Below, piece by piece: positions 26,077-34,767 of a stretch of DNA of 64,000 nucleotides. Position numbers and translations under genes: made by a program. Source of the DNA: Methanoregula sp. UBA64 (GTDB lineage Archaea; Halobacteriota; Methanomicrobia; Methanomicrobiales; Methanospirillaceae). The stretch is taken from contig NZ_DAQC01000008.1 in assembly GCF_002502735.1 (NCBI RefSeq), forward strand, positions 162,599-226,598. Direction: 5' to 3'. The notes beneath the pieces were generated by a model. That model searched no databases, was not told the DNA's origin, and saw nothing but the letters and a program-made list of their open reading frames with translations. The first letter of the stretch is position 1, and the number at the start of each line of letters is the position of its first letter.

Positions 26077-27243
26077 TTAGAATTCCGTTGCAACTGCAAT
26101 GCAGTCGGCAAGCGTCCCGATCCGGGCCTTTCCCCCGCACATGTTGGGGACATAGGCAAGGGCTTTGCCGGAGTTTACCATGACCGAAGCGTACTGCTCC
26201 ATGACCGGGGAGACAACCATGCAGGTGTCGGCAAAGACCCGGGCGCCGGTCTTTTCGATGGAATCGACCAGCCGTGAGTTCTTGTCGATGACGCCCTGCG
26301 ATGCAAAGATATAGAGGGGTTTTGCCACGACTTTCCCGGCAAGGAGCTTTGCAATCTCGGCAAGTTCGGCCGGCGAGCAGTGCGGGCAGCCGAGGGCAAC
26401 GGCATCGACCGGGATATCGGTAAAGACCGCTTCGATCTCCGCTCCTTCGACCGGAATTGTCTCGATCCCGGATACATCGTACCGGTGTTTCTGTGCATCG
26501 GGGGTAACGCCGTCCACATGGTAGAGCGCCACGGCCCCGGTCGCTGCCATCGCGGCCCCGAGTGCCTTGAGCTGGTCGGGTTCGGGCCGGATGCCCCGGA
26601 AGTACGGGATCCGGTTGCCGACCAGCTTTCCCGCATGGTACCCGAGCGCCCCGTACTCGGCAACACCCCAGTCTTTCGTATCTGCACGGACATCAAGCAC
26701 GATCTGCGGCACCCGGTTCTTGTCGAGGTGCAGGCCGTAACAGGCGGTCTTTCCCACCAGCGCCGCGGCAAGCGCGGACGGGCCCCCCTCGCGGTTGGTC
26801 CGGGCGCCGATCACCGAGTTCGCGTAGCTGACCGCCGACGATTCAGACCAGGCGAGATGATCGCCATACCGGGTCTCGTACAGGTAGTACGGCGTGCAGG
26901 TGCATTCGAGCGTTATCCCGAGCCGTTCGTACGCAGTAACAACCTTCTCCTGGTTTTGTGCAAAGGCCGGGTCGATCCCCATCTCTTCCCACCGGCCCCG
27001 GGCCATGCCGATCGGGTTCAGGATCGCCGGGACAACCGCCTTTGCATCGAGGCTGTCGAGCCATTCAAGGCCGTACCTGCCGATCGTCTTATAGGACGCC
27101 CCGCTCACCTGTGCGCTTCTGATGGGAACGAGCCGTTCCGCCCCGAAGACCTTCCCGAGCGCCACTACGAGTTCGAGCATCTTCTGCCGGGTCTCGCCCT
27201 CTTCCCCGGCAAGGATCCGTTCGTCGTCCGCGTCAAGCATCAT
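26077..27243 (-). CDS. Aconitase X catalytic subunit, probable phosphomevalonate dehydratase large subunit
   Basis: 388 residues from ATG 27243 (27240 is adjacent); the N-terminus MMLDADDERILAGEEGETRQ aligns with the family start. The AcnX/DUF521 features are PIRSAQVSGASYKTIGRYGLE, CTCTPYYLYE (iron-sulfur cysteines), SSAVSYANSVIGARTNREGG, LGCPHCSPAEL, and a C-terminal DTCMVV...CGGKARIGT. In archaea this subunit, with a small DUF126 subunit, dehydrates 5-phosphomevalonate to anhydromevalonate phosphate. The small subunit is not found in the window. The gene starts 7 bp after UbiD, whose product would be the next enzyme of the pathway. Confidence 0.88.
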   Translation of the reverse strand: MMLDADDERILAGEEGETRQKMLELVVALGKVFGAERLVPIRSAQVSGASYKTIGRYGLEWLDSLDAKAVVPAILNPIGMARGRWEEMGIDPAFAQNQEKVVTAYERLGITLECTCTPYYLYETRYGDHLAWSESSAVSYANSVIGARTNREGGPSALAAALVGKTACYGLHLDKNRVPQIVLDVRADTKDWGVAEYGALGYHAGKLVGNRIPYFRGIRPEPDQLKALGAAMAATGAVALYHVDGVTPDAQKHRYDVSGIETIPVEGAEIEAVFTDIPVDAVALGCPHCSPAELAEIAKLLAGKVVAKPLYIFASQGVIDKNSRLVDSIEKTGARVFADTCMVVSPVMEQYASVMVNSGKALAYVPNMCGGKARIGTLADCIAVATEF

Positions 27244-27250
27244 GGGAGGG

Positions 27251-28492
27251 TCACCACGTGGCGCGCCGGAACTCGTCTTCGTGGCCGAGCACCATGGTCG
27301 CATCGACCCCGATCTTCACGTTCGTGCCGTCCTCTTTCTGGCAGGGGTCGAGCGACGAACCGCGGACACCGGTAATCACCATGATATCCTTGTCCCCGCT
27401 CACCCGTGTCGCAATCGCGTACTCGACATCGTGCGGGTCGGACGGGTCGATGTCTTCGTCAACTACTACCACGTGCTTGAGCGAGGTATGGGCGGCAAAG
27501 GCCGCCATGATCGCGTTCTTGCCATCGCCCTGCGTGCTCTTTTTTATCTGGACAACCGCATGGAGATACCCGCAGCCGCCCTTGGTGAGGACAACGTTTC
27601 TCACTTCGGTGACCCCGGCAACCGCCTTGTAGATCTTGGGCTCGTACGGGCAGCCCATCAGGATCTTGTGCTCGTCCCCCCCGGGCAGGATGCTGTGGTA
27701 GATGAAGTCCGGCTTTGTGTACATGCCGGTAAATTCAATCACCGGCTGGCGCCGGACCGGGTCGTAGGTTCCCGTGATATCCACAAACGGGCCCTCGTCC
27801 GTCACATCAGGGCCGATGAACCCTTCGAGCACGATCTCGGCATCCGCCGGGACGAGCACCCCGTTGCTGCACTCCTTTACATGGATCGTGCCGCCCATGA
27901 GTTCGGCCGCATAGGCAAGTTCCTTTCCGGCCGGCACCCGGGTGCAGCTCGCAAAGGTTACGGCGGGGTGGACCCCGACGACTAGTGCGATCGGCAGGCG
28001 CTCACCGCAGGCCAGGGCTTTTTTGTGCATCACGTACGTGTGCCGGCCCTCGACCAGCCGGGCAGCGACCCGGTGGTCGTCAAGTACGAGCATCCGGTGG
28101 ATGGATGCGTTCTCCACCCCGTCCCATTTCGAGAAGACGATCCCCGCCGTGAAATACTTCCCGGCGTCTTTGGGGAAGAAATGCATCACCGGGATCTTCG
28201 CGAGATCCGGTCTCTGCATGGCAAGTTTCCCGTCGTTTACGATCTTCCCGTCAAAGTTTGCTTCCGCGAGCTTTTTTACCAGGTTTTTCTCATCGATCCC
28301 GAGCGCGAGCGAGAGGGCCCGGCGATCCGCGGTCACGTTCATGACCGCCCGTGCGCCGCCGATACTATGGAAGAAGAGGAGATTATCGGTACCGGCTGCC
28401 TGCTGTGCAGCCTTCATATCATCAGGAGAGCACGGCTCGCGGACATCGATGACGCGACCGGCCTTTCGCATTGCTTCGATAAATTCACGCAT
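27251..28492 (-). CDS. UbiD-family decarboxylase, probable anhydromevalonate phosphate decarboxylase
   Basis: 413 residues from ATG 28492, with GGAG eight bases upstream; GTG 28501 is an alternative. The UbiD family uses prenylated FMN to decarboxylate unsaturated acids. Seen: SIGGARAVMNVTADR, the prFMN-site region GKYFTAGIVFSKWDG...NASIHRMLVL, and the acid segment GEDHE-like VPADAEIVLEGFI. The genomic link to aconitase X and UbiX strongly favours the archaeal mevalonate route (anhydromevalonate phosphate to isopentenyl phosphate) over ubiquinone-type substrates. Confidence 0.9.
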   Translation of the reverse strand: MREFIEAMRKAGRVIDVREPCSPDDMKAAQQAAGTDNLLFFHSIGGARAVMNVTADRRALSLALGIDEKNLVKKLAEANFDGKIVNDGKLAMQRPDLAKIPVMHFFPKDAGKYFTAGIVFSKWDGVENASIHRMLVLDDHRVAARLVEGRHTYVMHKKALACGERLPIALVVGVHPAVTFASCTRVPAGKELAYAAELMGGTIHVKECSNGVLVPADAEIVLEGFIGPDVTDEGPFVDITGTYDPVRRQPVIEFTGMYTKPDFIYHSILPGGDEHKILMGCPYEPKIYKAVAGVTEVRNVVLTKGGCGYLHAVVQIKKSTQGDGKNAIMAAFAAHTSLKHVVVVDEDIDPSDPHDVEYAIATRVSGDKDIMVITGVRGSSLDPCQKEDGTNVKIGVDATMVLGHEDEFRRATW

Positions 28493-29042
28493 CGTAACCA
28501 CTCCAGCGCTTTGAGAGCGTATGTTCTACCTCAAGGTGATCGAGCACCCGCCCGACAACCATGTCCACGAGATCGCCGATCTTCTCCGGCTGCGAATAGA
28601 ACCCCGGGCAGGCCGGCATGATCGTTGCTCCCGCATCGTGGGCGGTAAGCATGTTTGCGATATGGATCCGGGATAAGGGCATCTCGCGGGTGACAAGGAT
28701 GCATTTCCGGCGCTCCTTTAAACAGACGTCCGCGGTCCGGGTGATCAGGTTGTCCGCATACCCGCTTGCAATGGCAGAAAGCGTCTTTGCACTGCACGGG
28801 ACGATCACCATGCCGTTATAGCGGTGCGACCCGCTCGCGATCGCGGCGCTGATCTCGCCGATATCGTGGTAGGTTGCATCAAAGCCGGACAGGTCTACTC
28901 CCTCGTGGCGTGCTATCTCCTCTGCCACTTCAGAGATAATTACATGCACCCGGGCATCCCTGCAGAGCACCTCAAGCAGGCGCCGGGCATAACAGGCCCC
29001 GCTCGCCCCGGTCACGCCGACAACAAATTCCTTTTTTTCCAT
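28485..29042 (-). CDS. ubiX: UbiX flavin prenyltransferase
   Basis: 185 residues. Makes the prenylated FMN cofactor used by UbiD. The flavin fold signature is clear: VGVTGASGACYARRLLEVL, VPCSAKTLSAIASGYADNLITRTADV and LVTREMPLSRIHIANML, then the MPACPGFY segment. Its end overlaps the start of the UbiD gene, so cofactor and enzyme are translated together. Confidence 0.95.
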   Translation of the reverse strand: MEKKEFVVGVTGASGACYARRLLEVLCRDARVHVIISEVAEEIARHEGVDLSGFDATYHDIGEISAAIASGSHRYNGMVIVPCSAKTLSAIASGYADNLITRTADVCLKERRKCILVTREMPLSRIHIANMLTAHDAGATIMPACPGFYSQPEKIGDLVDMVVGRVLDHLEVEHTLSKRWSGYDA

Positions 29043-29126
29043 GCCGCCACACCCCTCTCGTGTGATACCAATGTCGGAGCCACAAAGTAAAAAGTGTTTA
29101 TGCCGGATCCGGCTGTTAAAAAAAGA

Positions 29127-29579
29127 TTATTTCCGGGACGGGGCAAAGAAGCGGTACCTGACCCGGGACTCCTCGACTTTCTGGGCGTGGGACGGGTTGA
29201 GGTCGCGGCGGGCCTCGATCACGATCGTGTTGAGGATATTGTGGAGCCGGAGTGTGTCGAATTCCTTGTCCTTGCTCTCGTTAAAGAGGTCCAGGAGATC
29301 GCTGACGCTTTTGAGCACGCCCGAGCTCGCGATAAGATTGAGCCGGTTGAGCGTCAGGGCAAGATCCTTCTTGGCGATATCCATCTTGTAACTGTCGCCG
29401 TAGGAGAGGTTGATCTCGGTAACAGCGTTTAACAGGTCGGTGTATACCCGGATCTTGTAACTGTTCTCGTGCATCCGGCGTTCTGCGGCCCGCAGCCTGT
29501 AAAATGCGGCCACAACAATCGCGATCGCGACCACGATCCCGATACTAAAGACCACGATATCGGAAATCACATCTGTCAT
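29127..29579 (-). CDS. Single-span membrane protein with coiled-coil-like domain (150 aa)
   Basis: One N-terminal transmembrane helix (DIVVFSIGIVVAIAIVVAAFY, residues about 8-28), then a basic, helical cytoplasmic region (RLRAAERRMHENSYKIRVYTDLLNAVTEI). GGAAGTGA sits seven bases before ATG 29579. No known domain. It follows a lipoprotein gene on the same strand by 14 bp, so the two are probably co-transcribed envelope proteins. Confidence 0.7.
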   Translation of the reverse strand: MTDVISDIVVFSIGIVVAIAIVVAAFYRLRAAERRMHENSYKIRVYTDLLNAVTEINLSYGDSYKMDIAKKDLALTLNRLNLIASSGVLKSVSDLLDLFNESKDKEFDTLRLHNILNTIVIEARRDLNPSHAQKVEESRVRYRFFAPSRK

Positions 29580-29593
29580 CTCCGAATCACTTC

Positions 29594-30079
29594 CTATGGA
29601 CGGCGCTCTGCCACATCGAGATCGATCTTGGTCAGGTTTCCCTTCATTGCGATCTGGTAGGACCCGGCCCCGTACATCGGGTACTGCTGGAGGGTGTCGC
29701 CGGCAAAGCTCCTGCCATAGCCAAAGGTCTGGCTCTTTTTCGAGTCCACGTTTGTTACGGTCATTTCGAACCACCCTGCCGACGGGTCGTCGCTGAGCGG
29801 CGTGACGGTGTACACTACGGCCCATGACTGGTTGTCGATCCTGAGCTGTTCGGTGTACTGGTCGTTCGTGTTGTGGAACGAATAGGACTTCTGGATATAA
29901 TGGCCTCCCAGCGGGAGGGTCGGTGCAGCCGAAACGGCGGCTGTTGTCCCGGCCGGCGCTGCGGCAGCCGCTGTCGGGGTGGTCGCGGGGGCCGGGCCGG
30001 CAGGAGTGGTACTGGTACATCCGGCAACGATAACCCCGAGAAGGACGAGGGCAAGGCAGCAGACAAACGATCGTTTCAT
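29594..30079 (-). CDS. Putative lipoprotein (161 aa)
   Basis: The signal peptide MKRSFVCCLALVLLGVIVAG ends at a lipobox (VAGC), followed by an Ala/Thr/Pro-rich linker and a beta-rich domain of about 100 residues containing GWFEMTVTNVDSKKSQTFGYGRSF. Anchored outside the cytoplasmic membrane. No family recognised. Confidence 0.75.
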   Translation of the reverse strand: MKRSFVCCLALVLLGVIVAGCTSTTPAGPAPATTPTAAAAAPAGTTAAVSAAPTLPLGGHYIQKSYSFHNTNDQYTEQLRIDNQSWAVVYTVTPLSDDPSAGWFEMTVTNVDSKKSQTFGYGRSFAGDTLQQYPMYGAGSYQIAMKGNLTKIDLDVAERRP

Positions 30080-30155
30080 ACGGTGAAATGTAGGAAAAGC
30101 CGCGTATTTATGTGTTGTTTCCTCGCTCCCGCCGAAATTCCGGTGCCGGGCAGGA

Positions 30156-31361
30156 TCAAAAGAGGGTGCCCTGCCGGGTGGGCTTTTTTATATGGAGTAC
30201 CTCTGCTGCGGCTTCGGCAACCGCATCGCGCAGCTCCGGAAGGGTATACACCCCGAGGCGCCACTGTTCCCGCCGGGTCTGGTTGAGGGTCCCCAGGCGG
30301 GGCGAGATCTCCGCAAATCCCATCGGGTCATGGCGGTTTTTTACCTGGACCTCCAGGGACATGTCGCCCGGAACCGGGGGAATATCGACAAGGATATCGT
30401 CTGCCCTGCACCCGGCAGCCCGGGCAATCTCGGCCGCCACCTCCCGGGTCCGTTCGAGCGGCCAGCCGGTCTGGAAGACCGCAGCATTGACCTGGTCCTG
30501 CCCGGCATAGACCGCACGCTTGTACAACCGCCGCTCGTAAAGGCGGGCGGCAAGGTCCCTCGCCCGGGGATCGGGCGAGTTCCTTAGTTCGTGCATACAT
30601 TCGGCATCGTCGAGCATGCAGAGCCGTTCCCGGTCCGCACCAGAGAGATCCGCACCATGGCCGAGCATGGCGAGCTGGAACATGCACTCCCCGATCCGGC
30701 TCACGTGATGGTAGTACACCGTAGGACGCATCAGGGTCCGGGCGATAAGGAGGGACTCTGCCGCATTGATCCCGTTCTCGTCCAGCACCACCCCTTCCTC
30801 CGTCAGGTGGATGTTTCGTATCAGCCGGTGGGCATCGACCGTGCCGTACGGCGCGCCGGTGTAGTACGCATCGCGGAGCAGGTAGTCCATCCGGTCTACA
30901 TCGAGATCGCCGTGGATGATCCCGGAGAGGGGGTGGTTTCCTTTCACGACAGCGCAGACATCTTCCGGGGCGACTCCGATCTGCTTAAGCGGAGAGGAAA
31001 ACCGGGTGTTGACAATCCCTGCAATATCATCGTGGGTGCGCCCGAGCCAGGACTCCATGAGGGGCTCGCTTGCGTGCGAGAACGGCCCGTGGCCCACATC
31101 GTGGAGGAGCGCAGAGACCAAAATAAGCAGCCGGTCCTCGTTGGCAAGCCCGAACTGCCGGCATGCAACACCGGCAAGGTGCATCGTGCCGACCGAATGT
31201 TCGAACCGCGAATGGCTGGCACCGGGGTAGACAAGGAAAGAAAACCCGAGCTGCCGGACATAGCGCAGGCGCTGGATCGCCGGCGAGTCCAGGAGCGGCA
31301 GGATCGCTGCATCTACCTCCACATAGCCATGCACCGGGTCCTTGATGATCTTCGGGTTCAC
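30156..31361 (-). CDS. HD-superfamily phosphohydrolase (COG1078, SAMHD1/dGTPase-like)
   Basis: 401 residues from GTG 31361. The metal-binding H...HD...D set is visible: RFEHSVGTMHLAG, SALLHDVGHGPFSHASE and the Asp of LDVDRMDYLLRDAYYTG. The opening IKDPVHGYVEVD with IQRLRYVRQLG is diagnostic of the COG1078 group, related to dNTP triphosphohydrolases. It may control nucleotide pools or hydrolyse nucleotides; substrate not determined. Divergent from cofD. Confidence 0.88.
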   Translation of the reverse strand: MNPKIIKDPVHGYVEVDAAILPLLDSPAIQRLRYVRQLGFSFLVYPGASHSRFEHSVGTMHLAGVACRQFGLANEDRLLILVSALLHDVGHGPFSHASEPLMESWLGRTHDDIAGIVNTRFSSPLKQIGVAPEDVCAVVKGNHPLSGIIHGDLDVDRMDYLLRDAYYTGAPYGTVDAHRLIRNIHLTEEGVVLDENGINAAESLLIARTLMRPTVYYHHVSRIGECMFQLAMLGHGADLSGADRERLCMLDDAECMHELRNSPDPRARDLAARLYERRLYKRAVYAGQDQVNAAVFQTGWPLERTREVAAEIARAAGCRADDILVDIPPVPGDMSLEVQVKNRHDPMGFAEISPRLGTLNQTRREQWRLGVYTLPELRDAVAEAAAEVLHIKKPTRQGTLF

Positions 31362-31378
31362 GCCAACCTAATAATCTT

Positions 31379-31386
31379 CATATACA
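31379..31386. promoter_or_regulatory. Symmetric TATA element between the HD-protein gene and cofD
   Basis: CATATACA lies 26 bp before the cofD ATG (31408) on the plus strand and about 21 bp before the HD gene start on the minus strand. One near-palindromic element could serve both directions; both transcripts would have little or no leader. Confidence 0.4.
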
Positions 31387-31407
31387 GCGCATAAAAGTAT
31401 TCTACGC

Positions 31408-32322
31408 ATGATCACATTCCTGTCGGGCGGGACCGGCACGCCAAAACTGCTGCGGGGCGTGCAGAAGATAATGGACCGGCACGAGATCTCGGTCGTAGTC
31501 AATACCGCAGAAGACATCTGGATCTCCGGGAACCACATCTCCCCGGACGTTGACACGGTCATGTACCTCTTTGCCGGCGTCCTCAACACCGATACGTGGT
31601 GGGGGCTGCGGGACGACACGTTTACCACCCACGGGGAGATCCAGAAGATGGGCCTCGGGGAGTACATCGCAATCGGCGACCGGGACCGGGCAGTCCATAT
31701 CGCGCGAGGGAACCTGCTCCGCGACGGCCAGCGGCTGACCAACATCACCCGGACCCTCTGCGACCGCTTCGGCGTGCGGGAGAATGTCCTCCCCATGACC
31801 GATACCGAGGTCACGACCCGGGTAAAGACCGAACTCGGTCTCATCCATTACCAGGAATACTGGGTCCGCTCCCGGGGACAGATCCCAATCGAGGATGTGG
31901 TGCGCTGCTCGAAAGTGCCGCCGGAGAGTACCGAAGAGGTTCTCCGGGCGATCGAGGCAAGCGAGGTTGTGGTGATCGGTCCCTCGAACCCGATAACAAG
32001 CATCACCCCCATCCTCGAATGCAAAGGGATCCGGGAGGCTATGGCCGATAGGTTTGTGATCGCGGTGAGCCCGTTTATCGGGGATGCTCCCGTGAGCGGC
32101 CCGGCTGCGGCCTTGATGAGGGCCTCGGGATACGAGGCTACCTCGGCCGGTACGGTGCAGTGCTATGGCGACCTTGTCGACCTCTTCGTGCAGGACGTGC
32201 GGGACCCGGTAGAGGTCCCCGGGGCAGTCAGGTTCGACACCTTAATGACCGGTGAGGAAAAAAGCCTCGAACTGGCAAAGAACATCCTGATGCTCGCAGA
32301 ACAGCAGGGCCCGGCAGCCTGA
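31408..32322 (+). CDS. cofD: 2-phospho-L-lactate transferase (coenzyme F420 biosynthesis)
   Basis: 304 residues. Transfers the phospholactyl group to 7,8-didemethyl-8-hydroxy-5-deazariboflavin (Fo), giving F420-0. Seen: N-terminal MITFLSGGTGTPKLLRG, VVVNTAEDIWISGNHISPD, WGLRDDTF, and VVIGPSNPITSI...VIAVSPFIGDAPVSGPA. Length fits the family (about 300). F420 is the main hydride carrier in methanogenesis, supporting the methanogen assignment. Confidence 0.97.
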   Translation: MITFLSGGTGTPKLLRGVQKIMDRHEISVVVNTAEDIWISGNHISPDVDTVMYLFAGVLNTDTWWGLRDDTFTTHGEIQKMGLGEYIAIGDRDRAVHIARGNLLRDGQRLTNITRTLCDRFGVRENVLPMTDTEVTTRVKTELGLIHYQEYWVRSRGQIPIEDVVRCSKVPPESTEEVLRAIEASEVVVIGPSNPITSITPILECKGIREAMADRFVIAVSPFIGDAPVSGPAAALMRASGYEATSAGTVQCYGDLVDLFVQDVRDPVEVPGAVRFDTLMTGEEKSLELAKNILMLAEQQGPAA

Positions 32323-32404
32323 TGCGCGAAGGAATACCCCTTTCAAGCGTTCCATAAGTTTTTAATCGTTCATCGTGATACTTTCTCAACGGCAAGGGAG
32401 ACGA

Positions 32405-33340
32405 ATGAAAAACCTTCTTCTTATTTCTGCAGTCATAATCCTGGTTCTTGTGGCCGGGTGTACCTCGGTCACTCCTTCCACTACCGGCAAAACCACGCTC
32501 CAGTTCACCACTTCACCATCTGGTGCGGAAGTGTATCTCGATAACCAGTACGCGGGGACAACACCCAGTTCGCTCTCGGATGTATCGGTCGGCACGCACT
32601 CCCTCGAATACCGGCTCACCGGGTATTCCCCGTGGAAATCCACCATCACCGTACCAGCGGGCACTTCCAGCTATTATGCCTCCCTCACTCCGCTCGCATC
32701 CAAAACGGCAACAACCATACCCTCGGGCATAGCAACAACCGTCCAGCCCATCTCCGTAGTAGTCCAGCAGCCCACGGTGACGATCACGGAGAGTACGGAT
32801 ACCCTCGTTATCGGGGGCAAGCTCCTGTTCTCCGGCACCTGCAAGGGCAGCAACGGTGTGATCCTCATGCTGTACGGGCCGGGCATCTATACAAACGGCG
32901 TCAAGGTTGCCGAACCTTCGGTCGGGACGGATAATACGTGGTCGTACACGTGGAACCCGGGCACGAGCATCATGAACGGGGCGTATACCATGATCGCATA
33001 CGACAAACAGAAACAGGCCTCGGACAAGGTCTCGTTCAATGCAGTCGGCGGCGGATCGATCACCATCAGTGCTGCCAGCGCCACCATCCCGCAGGGAAAT
33101 ACCGCCAGTTTCTCCGGGTTGTGCACGAGCGGGGCAAAGACCGTCCGGCTGACGCTGTACGGGCCCGGGCAGTACTCAAACGGGGTGGATGTTGTCACGC
33201 TTCCGTTGAATGCCGATAATACCTGGAACTACAAGTTCACCTTCGACCAGGCAAAACCGATGGGGATCTATACCATGTACGTGCACGATGCGCAGAATAC
33301 CGGTTCCGCATCGGTGATCGTGAGCATTGTCTCCCCGTAA
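32405..33340 (+). CDS. PEGA-domain lipoprotein with two tandem beta modules
   Basis: 311 residues from ATG 32405, preceded by GGGAG. The signal peptide ends at the lipobox VAGC. Residues about 35-100 are a PEGA domain (TTSPSGAEVYLDNQYAGTTP, HSLEYRLTGYSPW). Two homologous C-terminal modules follow (about residues 130-215 and 220-311), each with a YGPGxYxNGV stretch, a D-N-T-W segment and G-x-YTMxxxD. Extracellular; cell-surface binding is a guess. Confidence 0.8.
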   Translation: MKNLLLISAVIILVLVAGCTSVTPSTTGKTTLQFTTSPSGAEVYLDNQYAGTTPSSLSDVSVGTHSLEYRLTGYSPWKSTITVPAGTSSYYASLTPLASKTATTIPSGIATTVQPISVVVQQPTVTITESTDTLVIGGKLLFSGTCKGSNGVILMLYGPGIYTNGVKVAEPSVGTDNTWSYTWNPGTSIMNGAYTMIAYDKQKQASDKVSFNAVGGGSITISAASATIPQGNTASFSGLCTSGAKTVRLTLYGPGQYSNGVDVVTLPLNADNTWNYKFTFDQAKPMGIYTMYVHDAQNTGSASVIVSIVSP

Positions 33341-33350
33341 AACAGGGCAT

Positions 33351-33371
33351 CCTTTTTTTATTGCTTTTTTC
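33351..33371 (+). terminator. T-rich terminator after the PEGA lipoprotein gene
   Basis: Two T-runs (seven and six) separated by ATTGC, starting about 10 bp after the stop codon. Confidence 0.5.
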
Positions 33372-33481
33372 CGGGTACGGTTCTTTTGTTTTGGGAAGCG
33401 GACGGTTATTCAAAGAGTATTTTGCTCTCCGATAGCTATTTGAAGGATTTTATACAAACAGTGAACCAACAGGAGATTGTT

Positions 33482-34669
33482 ATGGCAATTGTGAAAAAAT
33501 TCCTCAATATCTTCAAATCGGGGAGCCAGGAGGACGAGGAAGCCCGGCTCAAGGCTCAGAAGGAGCGCTACGATACCTTCCTTAAGGCCCTTACGAGCGG
33601 GGACCTCGACACCCGCTGGAATGCAGTCCGGTCGGTAGGGGATCTGGGAGAGCCCTTTATCGAGCCGCTCATCAACGGCCTGCGGGACGAGTACTGGATC
33701 ATCCGCCGCGGATCGGCAGATACGCTCGGAAAGATCGGCGCTCCGGCCATCGTCCCCCTGATCGGCGCCCTTGCCGACCCCGGAGAGGACGTCCGCCAGG
33801 AGACGATCCGGGCGCTCCAGCTCATTGGCGAGCCTTCGGTCACGCCGCTCATCCAGTCGCTCAAGCACACCCACCCGTTCATCCGCCGGGGCGCTGTCCA
33901 GGCACTCGGTGTCATGGGGGAAGGCCGTGCCGTCCCGAACATCATCGAGATGCTTAAGGATCCCGACCCGTGGGTTCGCCACGAAGCCGCCGTTGCACTC
34001 GGCCGTATCGGCGATGCCAGGGCAGTCGTCCCCCTGATCGAGAGCCTCAACGATCCGCTGGAACACGTGCGGATGGCCGCGATGGGGACCCTCTGCTCGC
34101 TCGGCGAGACCTCTATTGCCCCGCTCATTGCAGCCCTTGTCGACAAGAACGAGGACACTGCACGGAGAGCGGAACTTGCCCTCGTCACCATCGGCGAACC
34201 CTCGGTAGAACCGCTCATTGCAGCCCTCGCCAGCCAGAACCCGGCGCTCCGGAAGGAGGCGGCATCGGTTCTTGGCCAGATCGGGAACACCAAAGCCATC
34301 CCGGCCCTCATCGGCACCCTTGCCGATCCCGACCGGGCGGTCAGGATCGATGTGGTAAAAGCCCTTGCAGCTCTTGGCGTCCCCGCCATTGCCCCGCTCA
34401 TGCAGGTCTTCCGCGAGGGGGATGTCCGGTCCCGGACGGCTGCCATGGAAGCGCTCTGGATGCTCGGCCAGCCGGCAACGACGCCGCTTATTATGGTCTT
34501 AAAAGACGACCAGAGCGATGTTCGGAAGCGTGCCGCTCTCCTGCTCGGCGAGATCGGCGACAATAAGGCAGCCGATCACCTCACCGGCCTCTTATCCGAC
34601 GAGAATGTCTCGGTCCGGCGCGAAGCATTCGAAGCGCTGGAAATGATAAAAAAGCGCAATCCCCAGTAA
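33482..34669 (+). CDS. HEAT-repeat protein (395 aa)
   Basis: ATG 33482 has AGGAG about seven bases upstream and a TATA-like ATTTTATACA near 33447. After a short charged N-terminus (FLNIFKSGSQEDEEARLKAQ) come about ten to eleven regular 31-residue HEAT repeats, each around AVxPLIxxLxDxDxxVRxxAAxALGxIG. PBS-lyase-type repeats of this kind bind proteins or act as scaffolds. No catalytic domain is present. It is the larger relative of the protein at 24225. Confidence 0.88.
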   Translation: MAIVKKFLNIFKSGSQEDEEARLKAQKERYDTFLKALTSGDLDTRWNAVRSVGDLGEPFIEPLINGLRDEYWIIRRGSADTLGKIGAPAIVPLIGALADPGEDVRQETIRALQLIGEPSVTPLIQSLKHTHPFIRRGAVQALGVMGEGRAVPNIIEMLKDPDPWVRHEAAVALGRIGDARAVVPLIESLNDPLEHVRMAAMGTLCSLGETSIAPLIAALVDKNEDTARRAELALVTIGEPSVEPLIAALASQNPALRKEAASVLGQIGNTKAIPALIGTLADPDRAVRIDVVKALAALGVPAIAPLMQVFREGDVRSRTAAMEALWMLGQPATTPLIMVLKDDQSDVRKRAALLLGEIGDNKAADHLTGLLSDENVSVRREAFEALEMIKKRNPQ

Positions 34670-34677
34670 TCCCCATC

Positions 34678-34683
34678 TTTTTT
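34678..34683 (+). terminator. T-run after the HEAT gene
   Basis: Six consecutive T a few bases after the stop codon at 34669; probable intrinsic terminator. Confidence 0.35.
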
Positions 34684-34767
34684 GTTCCCGGCCCGGGAGA
34701 GTTGTTCTGATTAAAAGACCAGAACAGCCCGGCGGTTCTTTTAAAAAAAAGTGCCGGGGAAAAGCGT

